DNA of 64,000 nucleotides from Mycolicibacterium hassiacum DSM 44199 (GTDB lineage: Bacteria > Actinomycetota > Actinomycetes > Mycobacteriales > Mycobacteriaceae): contig NZ_LR026975.1 of assembly GCF_900603025.1 (NCBI RefSeq), positions 3,844,001 through 3,908,000 of the forward strand, written 5' to 3'. The notes under the pieces were generated by a model. It did no database searches, was not told the origin of the DNA, and saw nothing but the letters and a program-made list of their open reading frames with translations. Positions within the stretch are counted from its first letter, which is position 1. Every line of letters starts with the position of its first letter. The position numbers and the translations under genes were made by a program. Below are positions 18,731 to 27,316 of the stretch, one piece after another.

Positions 18731-19992
18731 ACGGAGATGCGCCCCTCGGCCGCGGCCAGGGCGATATCGCGGCGGAAGTGGCTGCCGGGCAGGCGGATCG
18801 CCGAGATCCGCCGGTAGGCGGCGTCACGGGCGGCGGCCAGGTCGGGGCCGGTGCCGACCACCGACAGCACCCGGCCCCCCGAGGACACGATCGCCCCGTC
18901 GTCGCGCCGCTTGGTGCCCGCGTGCAGAATCCCCTCCCCCTCGGCGCCGGTGATGACGTCACCGACCCGGGGTTTGCCGGGATAGTTCTCCGCGGCCAGC
19001 ACCACCGTCACCGCGGCGCCGTCGCGCCAGCGCAGCGGCGGGTGTTCGGCCAGTCGGCCGGTCGCCGCGGCGTACAGCAGCCCGCCGAGCGGGGTGTCCA
19101 GCAGCGCGAGCACCGACTGGGTCTCGGGATCACCGAAGCGGCAGTTGAATTCGACGACGGCGGGCCCGTCGGAGGTGATGGCCAACCCCGCGTAGAGCAG
19201 CCCGGAGAACGGGCAGCCGCGCCGAACCAGTTCGGCGGCGACGGGTTTGACGATCTCGTCGACGATCTGGTCGACGATGCGCTCGGGCAGCCAGGGCAGC
19301 GGCGCGTAGGCGCCCATGCCGCCGGTGTTGGGGCCGGTGTCGCCGTCGCCGACGCGTTTGAAGTCCTGCGCGGGCAGCAACGGCACCACCGTCTCGCCGT
19401 CGACCACGCTGAACAGCGACACCTCGGGTCCGTCCAGGAAGCTCTCCAGCAGCACCGGGTGGCCGGCGTCGAGCAGTCCGGCGGCGTGCGCCCGGGCGGC
19501 GTCGCGGTCGGTGGTGACCACCACCCCCTTGCCGGCGGCCAACCCGTCGTCCTTGACCACCCAGGCGCGCTGGCGGGGCGGACCGAAGCGGTCCAGCGCG
19601 GCGTCCAGGTGTGCCGGATTGTCAATGACCTCGCTGGTCGCGGTGCGCACCCCGGCGGCTGCCATGACGTCCTTGGCGAACGACTTGCTGCCCTCTATCC
19701 GCGCGGCCTGTTTGGTGGGGCCGAAGCAGGCGATCCCGGCCGCCCGCACGGCGTCGGCCACGCCCAGCACCAGCGGCACCTCGGGGCCGATCACAACCAG
19801 GTCGGCCCCGATCCTGCGGGCGAGGCCGGCGACCGCGTCGCCGTCGGTGATGTCGACGTCGTACTGGTCGGCGATGGCCGCGGTGCCGGCGTTACCCGGT
19901 GCGATCGCCAGAGCGTCGACATCGGGGTCGCGGCGCAGGGCCAACAGCAGGGCGTGTTCGCGGGCTCCGGACCCGATCACCAGGACGCGCAC
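18727..19992 (-). CDS. purD: Phosphoribosylamine-glycine ligase (GAR synthetase)
   Basis: A 421-residue ATP-grasp ligase joining phosphoribosylamine to glycine, step two of purine synthesis. It begins [19 protein letters not shown] and carries the family motifs [24 protein letters not shown] and [13 protein letters not shown] (metal-binding E and N of the ATP-grasp domain). The GTG at 19992 is chosen because it starts at the conserved strand; upstream sequence is the promoter of the divergent P450. Confidence 0.97.
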   Translation of the reverse strand: MRVLVIGSGAREHALLLALRRDPDVDALAIAPGNAGTAAIADQYDVDITDGDAVAGLARRIGADLVVIGPEVPLVLGVADAVRAAGIACFGPTKQAARIEGSKSFAKDVMAAAGVRTATSEVIDNPAHLDAALDRFGPPRQRAWVVKDDGLAAGKGVVVTTDRDAARAHAAGLLDAGHPVLLESFLDGPEVSLFSVVDGETVVPLLPAQDFKRVGDGDTGPNTGGMGAYAPLPWLPERIVDQIVDEIVKPVAAELVRRGCPFSGLLYAGLAITSDGPAVVEFNCRFGDPETQSVLALLDTPLGGLLYAAATGRLAEHPPLRWRDGAAVTVVLAAENYPGKPRVGDVITGAEGEGILHAGTKRRDDGAIVSSGGRVLSVVGTGPDLAAARDAAYRRISAIRLPGSHFRRDIALAAAEGRISV

Positions 19993-20020
19993 GTCGGTAA
20001 CCCTAACGCCTCGCGCCTGG

Positions 20021-20047
20021 CCATACACTTGACGACTCGGTGTATGG
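20021..20047. promoter_or_regulatory. Inverted repeat operator upstream of the CYP125-like gene
   Basis: CCATACAC (20021-20028) and GTGTATGG (20040-20047) are exact reverse complements 11 bases apart. The second arm ends 7 bases before the P450 ATG at 20055, so a bound protein would cover the transcription or translation start. The nearby TetR gene at 21343 is the first candidate binder. Confidence 0.55.
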
Positions 20048-20054
20048 TCGAGGT

Positions 20055-21284
20055 ATGACGCAGAGCACATGTCCGCTCACCGCCGGCTTCGACTTCACCG
20101 ACCCGGAGGTACTGCTGCGCGGCATCCCGGTCGCCGAGTTCGCCTATCTGCGCAAGACCGCGCCGGTGTGGTGGAACGAGCAGCCGGAGACGATCTTCAA
20201 CGACGGCGGTTACTGGGTGGTCAGCCGTCATCGCGACATCAAGGAGATCTCCCGCGACAGCAGCCGCTGGTCGACCAACCGCAAAGGGGCGGTGATGCGC
20301 CTGCCCGAAGGCACCACCCCGGAGCAGCTCGAACTGACCAAGGCGCTGCTGATCAACCACGACGCGCCCGAGCACACCCGGCTGCGCAAGATCATCTCGA
20401 AACTGTTCACCCCGCGCGCGGTCGCCGTGCTGGAGGAGAAGCTGGCCCGCGCCGCCCACGAGATCGTCCGTGCGGCAAAGGAAAAGGGGTCCGGCAACTT
20501 CGTCGAGGACATCGCGATGAAGCTGCCGTTGCTGGCCATCGCGGATCTGATCGGGGTGCCGGAGCAGGACCGGGAGCAGATCTATTACTGGTCGAACTGC
20601 ATCCTCAACACCGACGATCCGGACTTCGACTCGGATCCGACCGCGGCCAACGCCGAGTTGATGGCCTACGCGTACAACATGGCCGAACAGCGCCGCAAGT
20701 GCCCGGCCGACGACATCGTGACCCGGCTGGTGCACGCCGACATCGACGGTGAGGCGCTCGGCGAGGTCGAGTTCGCGTTCTTCGTCATCCTGCTGGCGGT
20801 GGCCGGCAACGAGACCACCCGCAACGCGATGACGCACGGCATGAACGCGTTCTTCGACAACCCGCAGCAGTGGGAGATCTTCAAGCGGGAGCGCCCGGAG
20901 ACCGCCGTCGACGAGATCGTGCGGTGGGCCACCCCGGTGCACTGCTTCCAGCGCACCGCGCTGGTCGACACCGAGGTGGGTGGCGTCACCGTCCACGCGG
21001 GTCAGCGGGTCGGGCTGTTCTACAGTTCGGCCAACTACGACGAAGAGGTCTTCGACCGGCCGTTCGAGTTCAACATCCTGCGCAACCCCAACCCGCACCT
21101 CGGGTTCGGCGGCCACGGGGCGCACTACTGCATCGGCGCCAACCTGGCCCGGATGGAGATCAAGCTGATCTTCAACGAGATCGCCGATCAGATCCCGAAT
21201 ATCGCCAAACTCGGTGAGCCGCAGCGGCTGCGTTCGGGCTGGATCAACGGCGTCAAGGAGCTGCCGGTCTGCTACACCGGCTGA
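20055..21284 (+). CDS. Cytochrome P450, CYP125-like (steroid side-chain hydroxylase family)
   Basis: A 409-residue P450 that is strongly CYP125-like: [20 protein letters not shown] at the N-terminus, [15 protein letters not shown] in helix [19 protein letters not shown] around ExxR, and [20 protein letters not shown] with the heme ligand C359. CYP125 enzymes oxidise the terminal C26/C27 methyl of cholesterol or cholestenone. The main cyp125 of mycobacteria lies in the cholesterol cluster near kstR-regulated genes, so this is likely a paralogue with a related, not necessarily identical, substrate. ATG at 20055 is used; an in-frame GTG at 20040 falls inside the palindrome. It is followed by a TetR gene. 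Confidence 0.88.
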   Translation: MTQSTCPLTAGFDFTDPEVLLRGIPVAEFAYLRKTAPVWWNEQPETIFNDGGYWVVSRHRDIKEISRDSSRWSTNRKGAVMRLPEGTTPEQLELTKALLINHDAPEHTRLRKIISKLFTPRAVAVLEEKLARAAHEIVRAAKEKGSGNFVEDIAMKLPLLAIADLIGVPEQDREQIYYWSNCILNTDDPDFDSDPTAANAELMAYAYNMAEQRRKCPADDIVTRLVHADIDGEALGEVEFAFFVILLAVAGNETTRNAMTHGMNAFFDNPQQWEIFKRERPETAVDEIVRWATPVHCFQRTALVDTEVGGVTVHAGQRVGLFYSSANYDEEVFDRPFEFNILRNPNPHLGFGGHGAHYCIGANLARMEIKLIFNEIADQIPNIAKLGEPQRLRSGWINGVKELPVCYTG

Positions 21285-21330
21285 CGGTTTCGTGCGCGGT
21301 CGGGCCGGCCCGGCCCCGGAGGGCGCGCAT

Positions 21331-21336
21331 TAGGAT
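21331..21336 (+). promoter_or_regulatory. -10 of a predicted leaderless promoter for the TetR gene
   Basis: TAGGAT, six bases before the GTG start at 21343, fits TANNNT-N6-start. No ribosome-binding site is present. Confidence 0.45.
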
Positions 21337-21342
21337 CGCGGC

Positions 21343-21960
21343 GTGCGTACCCACGGCTGGGCCGGCGCGACGCCGGCGAGCGACGAGGAGGCGGTCACCC
21401 GCATCCTCGATGCGGCCGACAAGGCGATCGACGCCCGCGGCGGGGAGTTCTCGATCGCCGACGTGGCGCGCACCCTGGGGGTCACCCGCCAGACCGTGTA
21501 CCGCTACTTCCCCAGCACCGATGCGCTGCTGATGGCGGCCGCGCAGCGGGCGGCCACCGCGTTCCTGGACCGGCTCGCCGAGCATCTCCGCGGGATCACC
21601 GACCCCGCGGAGGCCATCGCGGAGGGGATCGCGACCGCGCTGGAGTGGCTGCCCGAGGACAAGCACACCAGCCTGCTGCTTGGGCCGGCCAAGGCGGGCG
21701 CATTCAGCCGGACGGTGACCTCCGATATCGCCCTGCAGTTCGCCGGATCGATGCTGCGTCGCTTCGACATCGACTGGGCGGCATGGGGTTTCGATGATGC
21801 CATGCTCGACGAGCTGGCCGAGCACGTGCTGCGGATCATCCAGTCGTTCGTGATCGACCCCGGTCGGCCGCCGCGCCGCGGCGACGATCTGCGCCGGTAC
21901 CTGCGGCGCTGGGTCGGGCCGACGGTGACCGCGGCCGCCGCAACGGAATCCGCAGGTTAG
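21343..21960 (+). CDS. TetR family transcriptional regulator
   Basis: A 205-residue regulator with the N-terminal HTH FSIADVARTLGVTRQTVYRY at residues about 40-60 followed by FPSTDALLMAAAQRA. The C-terminal ligand domain is not assignable. GTG start placed by the leaderless -10. It follows the CYP125-like P450 by 58 bases in the same direction and probably responds to the substrate or product of that enzyme (inference from proximity). The inverted repeat at 20021-20047 is a candidate target. Confidence 0.88.
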   Translation: MRTHGWAGATPASDEEAVTRILDAADKAIDARGGEFSIADVARTLGVTRQTVYRYFPSTDALLMAAAQRAATAFLDRLAEHLRGITDPAEAIAEGIATALEWLPEDKHTSLLLGPAKAGAFSRTVTSDIALQFAGSMLRRFDIDWAAWGFDDAMLDELAEHVLRIIQSFVIDPGRPPRRGDDLRRYLRRWVGPTVTAAAATESAG

Positions 21961-22256
21961 CCCCACGTGGGCCGCCTCAGCCGCGGTGGAACTGCCGCGT
22001 CGACCCCGCGTCGACGTCCATCTGCTCCGATTCGTTACGCATCCTGAAGAGACCGCATGCCTGAGCGTTCGCGCCCAGCGGGTGGGGCTGCTGCGCTACG
22101 TCGATCGGGCCGGGCCTCTGCAGCCCACAATGGCCGTTCACGCTGACGAGGACCCCTGCCATGAGCGCCGTCGACGCCCTACGCGACGTGGAAGCGCGCT
22201 CGATCGAGCTACGGTGACGGCCCTCCGGCGACGGGTCAAAAGCACCGGATCAGTAA
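21961..22256. other. 296-bp stretch without a convincing gene
   Basis: The interval lies between the convergent TetR gene and the 408-aa gene. Short frames exist on both strands (a 61-codon frame at 21977-22162 minus; an 18-codon frame from an ATG at 22161 plus), but neither has a ribosome site, a recognisable domain or a coupled neighbour. No strong hairpin was seen. It may hold the 3' untranslated regions or decayed sequence. Confidence 0.4.
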
Positions 22257-23483
22257 TCAGATCACCGTCAGCGGCAGCGACTTTCGCGGCTGAAATGCGA
22301 AGGACGCACCGCCGCTGATCTTCACCACCGCCACCTCGGAGAACTCCTCGGCCTCGGTGCCGGTGTCGACGACACGCGCCGTCCAGTCCTCGGCCCCGCC
22401 GGCCACCTCGACGTCGAGCCGGCTGTCGACCGCCCGCACCGCGGCCTGCAATGGGCGTGTTTCCGCGGGTGTCACCAGGGAGATCCACGCACCGTCCTCG
22501 TGCGCCGCGGACCGCTGCACCGACACGGTGTCCGGCCCGAAGTCGGCGTGGGTGTACGCCGACGGGTTGAACATCGGATGCAGCCGCAGTGTCTCGACCG
22601 CGCCCTCGATTCCACCCGGCAGCCGCAGCGCCCGGTGGATCCGCTCGGCGGCGACTCCGGCTATGCCGATCAGCTGCTTGGTGCAGATCTCCCTCGCCAG
22701 TGCGGTGTTGGTGCCCGCGCGCTTGCTCACCGCGACGGCGTACGACAGGTTCAGCAGATGCATTTGCAGGCACACCTCGTCGGCGATGCGCACCAGCGCC
22801 GAGTGTGAGAACGCACCGAAGTCCAGATCGGACAGCAGCGGACCCGAGTAGTCGGACCGGCCCTCGTCGGACTCGTCGATCGGATCGAGTTCGGTCTGCG
22901 CCGCCCGGGTTCGGCGCATCGTCTCCAGCACCGGGTGGTCCTCGACCTCCGGGTACGACTCGTCGATGGTGACCGTCCACGCGCAGTGCGGATGACGGTC
23001 GGCGGGCACCCGCGGTGGCCGGTGGATCGGCCGGATCTGCGCCTTGCGGTTGGTGGCGGCCGCGGTCGCGTCGAAGGTCGGGTCCTCGATGTCGTGGCAC
23101 ATGCCGCGCACGTAGTCCTCACCCATCGGCTCGACGTCGAGCAGCGCCCCGCAGTGGTCGAGGTGGAACTCGCCGTGATGACGGTCGTGCACGGTGTAGC
23201 GGAAGTCCATGAACTGCGGCGGCGCACCGATGTCGAGCTGCATGCCCTTGAAGATGGTCGGCACGTCGTCGCCTTCGAACCTCAGCGCCCGCTGCATCCG
23301 CTTGGTGTAGATGGGGCTGGCGCCCATCCACTCCTCGATTGCGATCTGCAGCATTTCCTCGCGACCGAAATTGCTGATGCACCACGCCATTCCGGAGCGG
23401 TCGATGAGCTGGCCGATCAGCAGCAGCTCCGGCACCAGCACCGCGAGCCGGTCCCGCGACAGCCCCGCGAATCTACTTGTCAT
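22257..23483 (-). CDS. Conserved protein of unknown function, last gene of the aldehyde dehydrogenase operon
   Basis: A 408-residue soluble protein not assigned to a family. Visible features: an N-terminal helical part (LSRDRLAVLVPELLLIGQLI; FGREEMLQIAIEEWMGASP), a His/Cys-rich central patch (HDRHHGEFHLDHCGALLDVE, then RGMCHDIEDP) that could bind a metal or heme, and a C-terminal alpha/beta part ending PLTVI. No signal peptide or membrane helix. Its ATG lies inside the end of the carboxymuconolactone decarboxylase-like gene (11-base overlap), so it is translated with the catabolic operon of ALDH, SDR and dehydrogenase. The context suggests a role in oxidation or ring cleavage of a lipid or aromatic substrate; this is inference only. 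Confidence 0.75.
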   Translation of the reverse strand: MTSRFAGLSRDRLAVLVPELLLIGQLIDRSGMAWCISNFGREEMLQIAIEEWMGASPIYTKRMQRALRFEGDDVPTIFKGMQLDIGAPPQFMDFRYTVHDRHHGEFHLDHCGALLDVEPMGEDYVRGMCHDIEDPTFDATAAATNRKAQIRPIHRPPRVPADRHPHCAWTVTIDESYPEVEDHPVLETMRRTRAAQTELDPIDESDEGRSDYSGPLLSDLDFGAFSHSALVRIADEVCLQMHLLNLSYAVAVSKRAGTNTALAREICTKQLIGIAGVAAERIHRALRLPGGIEGAVETLRLHPMFNPSAYTHADFGPDTVSVQRSAAHEDGAWISLVTPAETRPLQAAVRAVDSRLDVEVAGGAEDWTARVVDTGTEAEEFSEVAVVKISGGASFAFQPRKSLPLTVI

Positions 23484-23925
23484 TGTCGGGGTGAACGGTG
23501 CCGCCGGAGTGCATCCTCACCGCGGCGTTGACGTTGGCCTTGCGGTCCTCTCCTTTGCCCTCCGCGGCGGCCTTGCGGCGCTGTTTGATCACCTTGCTCA
23601 CCGCCCCGTCCAGCTTGGAGCCCAGCGGGAACCCGAGGTAGTGAGTGAGGAAGATCGCCATCTCCTTCAGCTCGTCCTCGGTGAGCTCCCCGTTGGCCAG
23701 GGCCGCATTGGCCTGGATCTCGGCCAGCTCGGAGTTGCCGACGGCGGTGACCGCGGTCAGCGTCATGATGCGCTTGTCGCGCATCGACAGACCGGGTCGG
23801 GTCCAGATGGTGCCGAAAAGATGGTCGACGGTGAGGTCGAAGTACGGATCGCCCTCGATGTTCGGCATCTCCCAGCCGTAGACCTCGTTCATCTTCTCGA
23901 GGCCCTTGCGGCGCAACTCGTCCAT
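23473..23925 (-). CDS. Carboxymuconolactone decarboxylase (CMD/PcaC) family protein
   Basis: A 150-residue helical protein of the gamma-CMD group. Conserved segments are DPYFDLTVDHLFGTIWTRPG, LSMRDKRIMTLTAVTAVGN and ELKEMAIFLTHYLGFPLG. It lacks the CxxC pair of AhpD-type members, so a peroxidase role is unlikely; a decarboxylase or hydrolase step on a cyclic intermediate is more plausible. ATG at 23925 follows GGAG with 10-base spacing; a GTG at 23934 that overlaps the preceding stop is the alternative. It matches Rv0771 by position. Confidence 0.85.
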   Translation of the reverse strand: MDELRRKGLEKMNEVYGWEMPNIEGDPYFDLTVDHLFGTIWTRPGLSMRDKRIMTLTAVTAVGNSELAEIQANAALANGELTEDELKEMAIFLTHYLGFPLGSKLDGAVSKVIKQRRKAAAEGKGEDRKANVNAAVRMHSGGTVHPDNDK

Positions 23926-23930
23926 CCGAC

Positions 23931-24782
23931 TCACTCCTTCGTGTGCGGCACGCCGAGCCCGGCGGCCAGGTTCTTCAGCGCGATCTCGGCCAACGGCAGC
24001 TCGACACCGGTCTTCTTGCCGAGTGCGAGCGCCAGCTTCAGGTCCTTCTCGCCGAGCTCACGGGTGTGCACGAACGGGTCGTGCAGGAAATGGTCCGGCG
24101 GCAGCGGTTTGGTGTCGTCGCGGTACATGATCGCGCCGGGCCCGCCGCTCTGCGCATCGCTGTGACGCACCACCTGACCGAGCTTCTGCAGGTCGATTCC
24201 CGCCGCCTCGGCCAGCACCTGCGCCTCGCACGCGGCGGCGAAACCGATGAAGGTCAGCATGTTGCGGGCCAGTTTCATCCGGGTGCCCGCGCCGGGCTCG
24301 CCCGCGCGCACCACCAGCGACGCCCACTTCTTGAAGACCGGCTTGACCGCGGCGTAGGCCTCGTCATCGGCCCCCACCATGACGGCCAGCTCCCCCTTCT
24401 CGGCCGCCCCGGCGCCGCCGCTGACCGGCGCATCGACGATGTGAATGCCCTTCGGCCGCAACTGCTCAGCCAGCTCCGGAGCCGTTTCGGGTTCGATGGT
24501 CGAGTGGATCGCGATGACGGTGCCGGGTTTGGCGTGTTCGGCGAGCCGGCCGACCACGTCACGCACCTGTTCGTCGTTGAGCACGGTGACGCTGATGACG
24601 TCCGCCTCCGCGACATCCGCGACGCCGGAGGCGAGCGTCGCGCCGGCCTCACCGAACGGCGCCATCGCCTCGGCGCGCACATCGAAGACGATCAACCCGC
24701 CGGGCCAGTCCACCAGGCGCTTGGCCATCGGGGCGCCCTGGTTGCCGAGGCCGATGTATCCGAGCTTGATGTTCTCGCTCAT
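23931..24782 (-). CDS. NAD(P)-dependent beta-hydroxyacid dehydrogenase (HIBADH family)
   Basis: A 283-residue Rossmann dehydrogenase. GYIGLGNQGAPMAKRL binds the cofactor, DAPVSGGAGAAEKGELAVMV is the substrate-binding signature, and the lysine of MKLARNM matches the catalytic lysine of 3-hydroxyisobutyrate and tartronate-semialdehyde reductases. The precise hydroxyacid is unknown. ATG at 24782 overlaps the SDR stop by 4 bases, placing it third in the ALDH-SDR-HIBADH-CMD operon. Position matches Rv0770. Confidence 0.92.
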   Translation of the reverse strand: MSENIKLGYIGLGNQGAPMAKRLVDWPGGLIVFDVRAEAMAPFGEAGATLASGVADVAEADVISVTVLNDEQVRDVVGRLAEHAKPGTVIAIHSTIEPETAPELAEQLRPKGIHIVDAPVSGGAGAAEKGELAVMVGADDEAYAAVKPVFKKWASLVVRAGEPGAGTRMKLARNMLTFIGFAAACEAQVLAEAAGIDLQKLGQVVRHSDAQSGGPGAIMYRDDTKPLPPDHFLHDPFVHTRELGEKDLKLALALGKKTGVELPLAEIALKNLAAGLGVPHTKE

Positions 24783-25531
24783 GACCGGATGATCTGTCCG
24801 CCGTCGACGTTGAAGATCTGGCCGGTGATCCAGCTCGCCCGGTCCGACAGCAGAAACAGGCACATGCCGACCAGATCTTCGGGAGTGCCCATGCGCGACA
24901 ACGGAATCTGCTTCACGATGTCGTCGACCATCTCCTTGGGCGTGGTGCTGCGGGTGGCCTCGGTGTCGATCGGGCCGGGCGCGATGGCGTTGATCCGGAT
25001 GTTCATGCCGCCGAGCTCGCGGGACAGCTGCTGGGTCAGGCCGTTGATGCCGACCTTGGCCAGGCCGTAGAAGTTCGAGTACAGCCAGGCCGCCGTCGAG
25101 GACTGGTTGACGATCGCCCCGCCGCCGCGCTTGGCCATCTTCTTGTAGACCGCCCGCGTGCACACCAGCGCACCGTCGAGGTTCACGCTCATGAACTTCT
25201 TGTAGTAGTCCCAGTCGACGGTGATGAGGAAGTCCAGCTTCATCCCGCCGTAGATCGCGGCGTTGTTGACCAGGTAGTCGATGCCGCCGAACTCGGCCAC
25301 CGTGCGGTCGGCCATCGCCCTGGCCGACTCCGGGTCGGACACGTCCACCGGCACGCCGATCGCCGTGCCGCCGTCGGCGGCGATCTGCTTGGCGACGGCC
25401 TCGGCGGCCTCGGTGTTGATGTCGGCCACCACCACCGCCGCGCCCTCGCGGGCCAACGCCTCGGCGTAGGCCTGGCCGATCCCGCCACCGGCCCCGGTGA
25501 CGATCGCGACCTTGTCGTCGAACTGACCCAT
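24779..25531 (-). CDS. Short-chain dehydrogenase/reductase
   Basis: A 250-residue classical SDR. TGAGGGIG binds NAD(P), NNAAIYG is the structural strand-4 motif, and the catalytic Ser and YxxxK are seen in IVNQSSTAAW and FYGLAKVG. The acidic residue in VVVADINTE after strand 2 favours NAD. The ATG at 25531 is preferred because GGGAGA stands 7 bases upstream; an earlier start would add 13 non-conserved residues. Second gene of the minus-strand catabolic operon; matches Rv0769. Confidence 0.92.
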   Translation of the reverse strand: MGQFDDKVAIVTGAGGGIGQAYAEALAREGAAVVVADINTEAAEAVAKQIAADGGTAIGVPVDVSDPESARAMADRTVAEFGGIDYLVNNAAIYGGMKLDFLITVDWDYYKKFMSVNLDGALVCTRAVYKKMAKRGGGAIVNQSSTAAWLYSNFYGLAKVGINGLTQQLSRELGGMNIRINAIAPGPIDTEATRSTTPKEMVDDIVKQIPLSRMGTPEDLVGMCLFLLSDRASWITGQIFNVDGGQIIRS

Positions 25532-25579
25532 CAGCGTTCTCCCTTGATCTCCAGCCTCGTTCGCCGTCACCCGCCCGCG

Positions 25580-27130
25580 CTACTGCGCTGCCGCGGCCCC
25601 GTCCCGACTCGCCGCTGCCGCGGCCCCGTCCCGACTCGCCGCTGCCGCGGCCCCGTCCCGACTCGCCGCTGCCGCGGCGATCACCTTGATCTCCGTGTAC
25701 TCCTCGAACCCGGCCAGGCCCATCTCCCGGCCGATACCGGACTGCTTGTACCCGCCGAACGGGGCATCGGCCGAATACCAGATGCCGCCGTTGACGTTGA
25801 CCGTGCCGACCCGCAGCCGCGCCGCGACGCTCGCCGCCCGGTCCGGATCGGCCGAGAACACCGTGCCGCTCAGCCCGTACGGCGAGTCGTTGGCAATGCG
25901 TACCGCGTCGTCGTCGCCGTCGTGGGGGATCACGGTCAGCACCGGGCCGAAGATCTCCTCCCGGGCCACCCGGGCGTCGTTGGTCAGCCCGGCGATCACC
26001 GTCGGCTCGATGAAGAACCCCTTGTCGCGATCGGCGGGCCGGCCGCCGCCGCAGGCGAACCGGCCGCCCTCCTGAATCGCCAGGTCCAGGTAGCCCTGCA
26101 CCCGGTCGCGCTGGCGTGCCGAGATCAACGGACCACACACCGTGCGGGCGTCGTTCGGATCGCCGGGCCGCAGTGAGGCCATGGTGGCCGCGGTCGCCTC
26201 CACCGCCTCGTCGTAGCGCTGCCGCGGCACCAGCAACCGGGTGGTGATCGCGCAGCCCTGCCCGGCATGCATCGACGCGGTGAACGCGGCCATCGAGCAC
26301 GCCCCGGCCAGGTCGGCGTCGTCGAGCACCACGAACGCCGACTTGCCGCCCAGCTCGAGGAACACCTTCTTGATCGTCGCCGCCGCGGCCGTCATCACCG
26401 CCCGCCCGGTGGCCGTCGACCCGGTGAACGACACCATGTCCACCCGCGGGTCCTCGCTGAGCAGCGCGCCGATCCGGTGGTCGCTGGAGGTGACGATGTT
26501 GATCACCCCGGGCGGGAAGTCGGTGTGTTCGGTGATCAGTTCGCCGAGTACGGCCGCCGCCCACGGCGTGTCCGGGGCGGGTTTGAGCACCAGGGTGTTG
26601 CCGGCCGCCAGCGCCGGGCCGATCTTGGCCAGGTTGATCTGGTGCGGGAAGTTCCACGGCGTGATCGCGCCGACCACCCCGACCGCCTCGCGCACGATGC
26701 GCCGGTCGGTCGGGATGCCCTGCGGCGTGGCGTACCCGAGATCTGTTGTCCAGGAGTAGTTCTCGGCGGTGTCGGCGGCGAACGACAGATCCTCGATCGG
26801 TGTCTCCAGCTGACCGCCGGAGGTCAGCATGCGCGGGGCGCCGACCTCGGCGATGGTCAGCTCGCGCAGCTCCTCGAGATGGTCGCGCATGGCCTGCTGC
26901 AGCTGGCGCAGGCAGCGCACCCGCAGCGCGGTGTCACGCGACCAGTCGGTCTCGTCGAAGGCGCGCCGCGCGGCCTCGATCGCCTGGCCCAGGTCGGCGG
27001 CGTCGGCGTCGGCGGCCACCCCGAGCACTTCCTCGGTCGCGGGGTTCACGGTGTCGAAGGTGCCGGCCGAGCCGGCGACCAGCTTGCCGTCGATGAGCAG
27101 TCGGCTCTCGCGGTCAGCCAGTAATGCCAT
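25580..27130 (-). CDS. Aldehyde dehydrogenase with an alanine-rich repeat tail
   Basis: A 516-residue NAD(P)-dependent aldehyde dehydrogenase. The general base is the Glu of LELGGKSAFVV, the nucleophile the Cys of HAGQGCAITTRLLVPR, and TPWNFPHQINLAKIGPALAA is the conserved N-terminal motif. The normal enzyme ends near YTEIKVIAAAA; beyond that about 30 residues come from three 27-bp direct repeats (unit SRDGAAAAA), unlike other ALDHs. ATG start with GAGGG 9 bases upstream. It heads the minus-strand operon and is divergent from the TetR-cyp123-cyp51 operon, with a GGACA-N2-TGTCC palindrome in its promoter. Corresponds to Rv0768 (aldA). Confidence 0.93.
   Translation of the reverse strand: MALLADRESRLLIDGKLVAGSAGTFDTVNPATEEVLGVAADADAADLGQAIEAARRAFDETDWSRDTALRVRCLRQLQQAMRDHLEELRELTIAEVGAPRMLTSGGQLETPIEDLSFAADTAENYSWTTDLGYATPQGIPTDRRIVREAVGVVGAITPWNFPHQINLAKIGPALAAGNTLVLKPAPDTPWAAAVLGELITEHTDFPPGVINIVTSSDHRIGALLSEDPRVDMVSFTGSTATGRAVMTAAAATIKKVFLELGGKSAFVVLDDADLAGACSMAAFTASMHAGQGCAITTRLLVPRQRYDEAVEATAATMASLRPGDPNDARTVCGPLISARQRDRVQGYLDLAIQEGGRFACGGGRPADRDKGFFIEPTVIAGLTNDARVAREEIFGPVLTVIPHDGDDDAVRIANDSPYGLSGTVFSADPDRAASVAARLRVGTVNVNGGIWYSADAPFGGYKQSGIGREMGLAGFEEYTEIKVIAAAAASRDGAAAAASRDGAAAAASRDGAAAAQ
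25587..25677 (-). repeat. Three perfect 27-bp tandem repeats plus a 10-bp partial, inside the ALDH 3' end
   Basis: Units at 25587-25613, 25614-25640 and 25641-25667 are identical; 25668-25677 repeats the first 10 bases. The 27-bp length keeps frame, so each copy adds nine residues (SRDGAAAAA). Such identical units point to recent slippage and to possible strain-to-strain variation in copy number. Confidence 0.9.
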
Positions 27131-27147
27131 GAAGATTGCCCTCTTTC

Positions 27148-27174
27148 AGGGTACTGGACAAGTGTCCGACAACG
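27148..27174 (-). promoter_or_regulatory. ALDH operon promoter with GGACA-N2-TGTCC operator
   Basis: GGACAAGTGTCC at 27156-27167 has arms GGACA/TGTCC around a 2-base spacer. On the minus strand TACCCT (27153-27148) fits a -10, and GTTGTC (27174-27169) is a weak -35 about 15 bases away. The operator would sit between them. The same palindrome occurs at 27303-27316. Confidence 0.55.
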
Positions 27175-27297
27175 TCACCCCGAACCATAGTCCCAGCCCG
27201 CCGCGACGGGCAAGAACAAGTTCTCGAATCTGCTCACCAGAACCGGTCTGAACAGGAATTTCTGCGGTCTCGCTTGATCATCGAGAGGCCTGTCGGA

Positions 27298-27316
27298 TAC
27301 GTTGGACAGGTGTCCA
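27298..27316 (+). promoter_or_regulatory. Leaderless promoter and operator of the TetR-cyp123-cyp51 operon
   Basis: TACGTT at 27298-27303 is a -10 six bases before the GTG at 27310. TGGACAGGTGTCCA (27303-27316) is a palindrome with 6-base arms and a 2-base spacer, overlapping the -10 and the start codon. It shares GGACA-N2-TGTCC with the ALDH promoter site, so one repressor, most simply the adjacent TetR, could control both directions. Confidence 0.6.

Noticed and set aside
21977..22162. A 61-codon minus-strand frame and a short plus-strand frame at 22161 in the gap before the 408-aa gene
   Set aside because: No ribosome site, promoter geometry or recognisable sequence. Kept only as a note in the intergenic entry.
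25587..25677. The 27-bp direct repeats as a CRISPR array
   Set aside because: Units are contiguous with no spacers, lie inside a coding frame and no cas genes are present.
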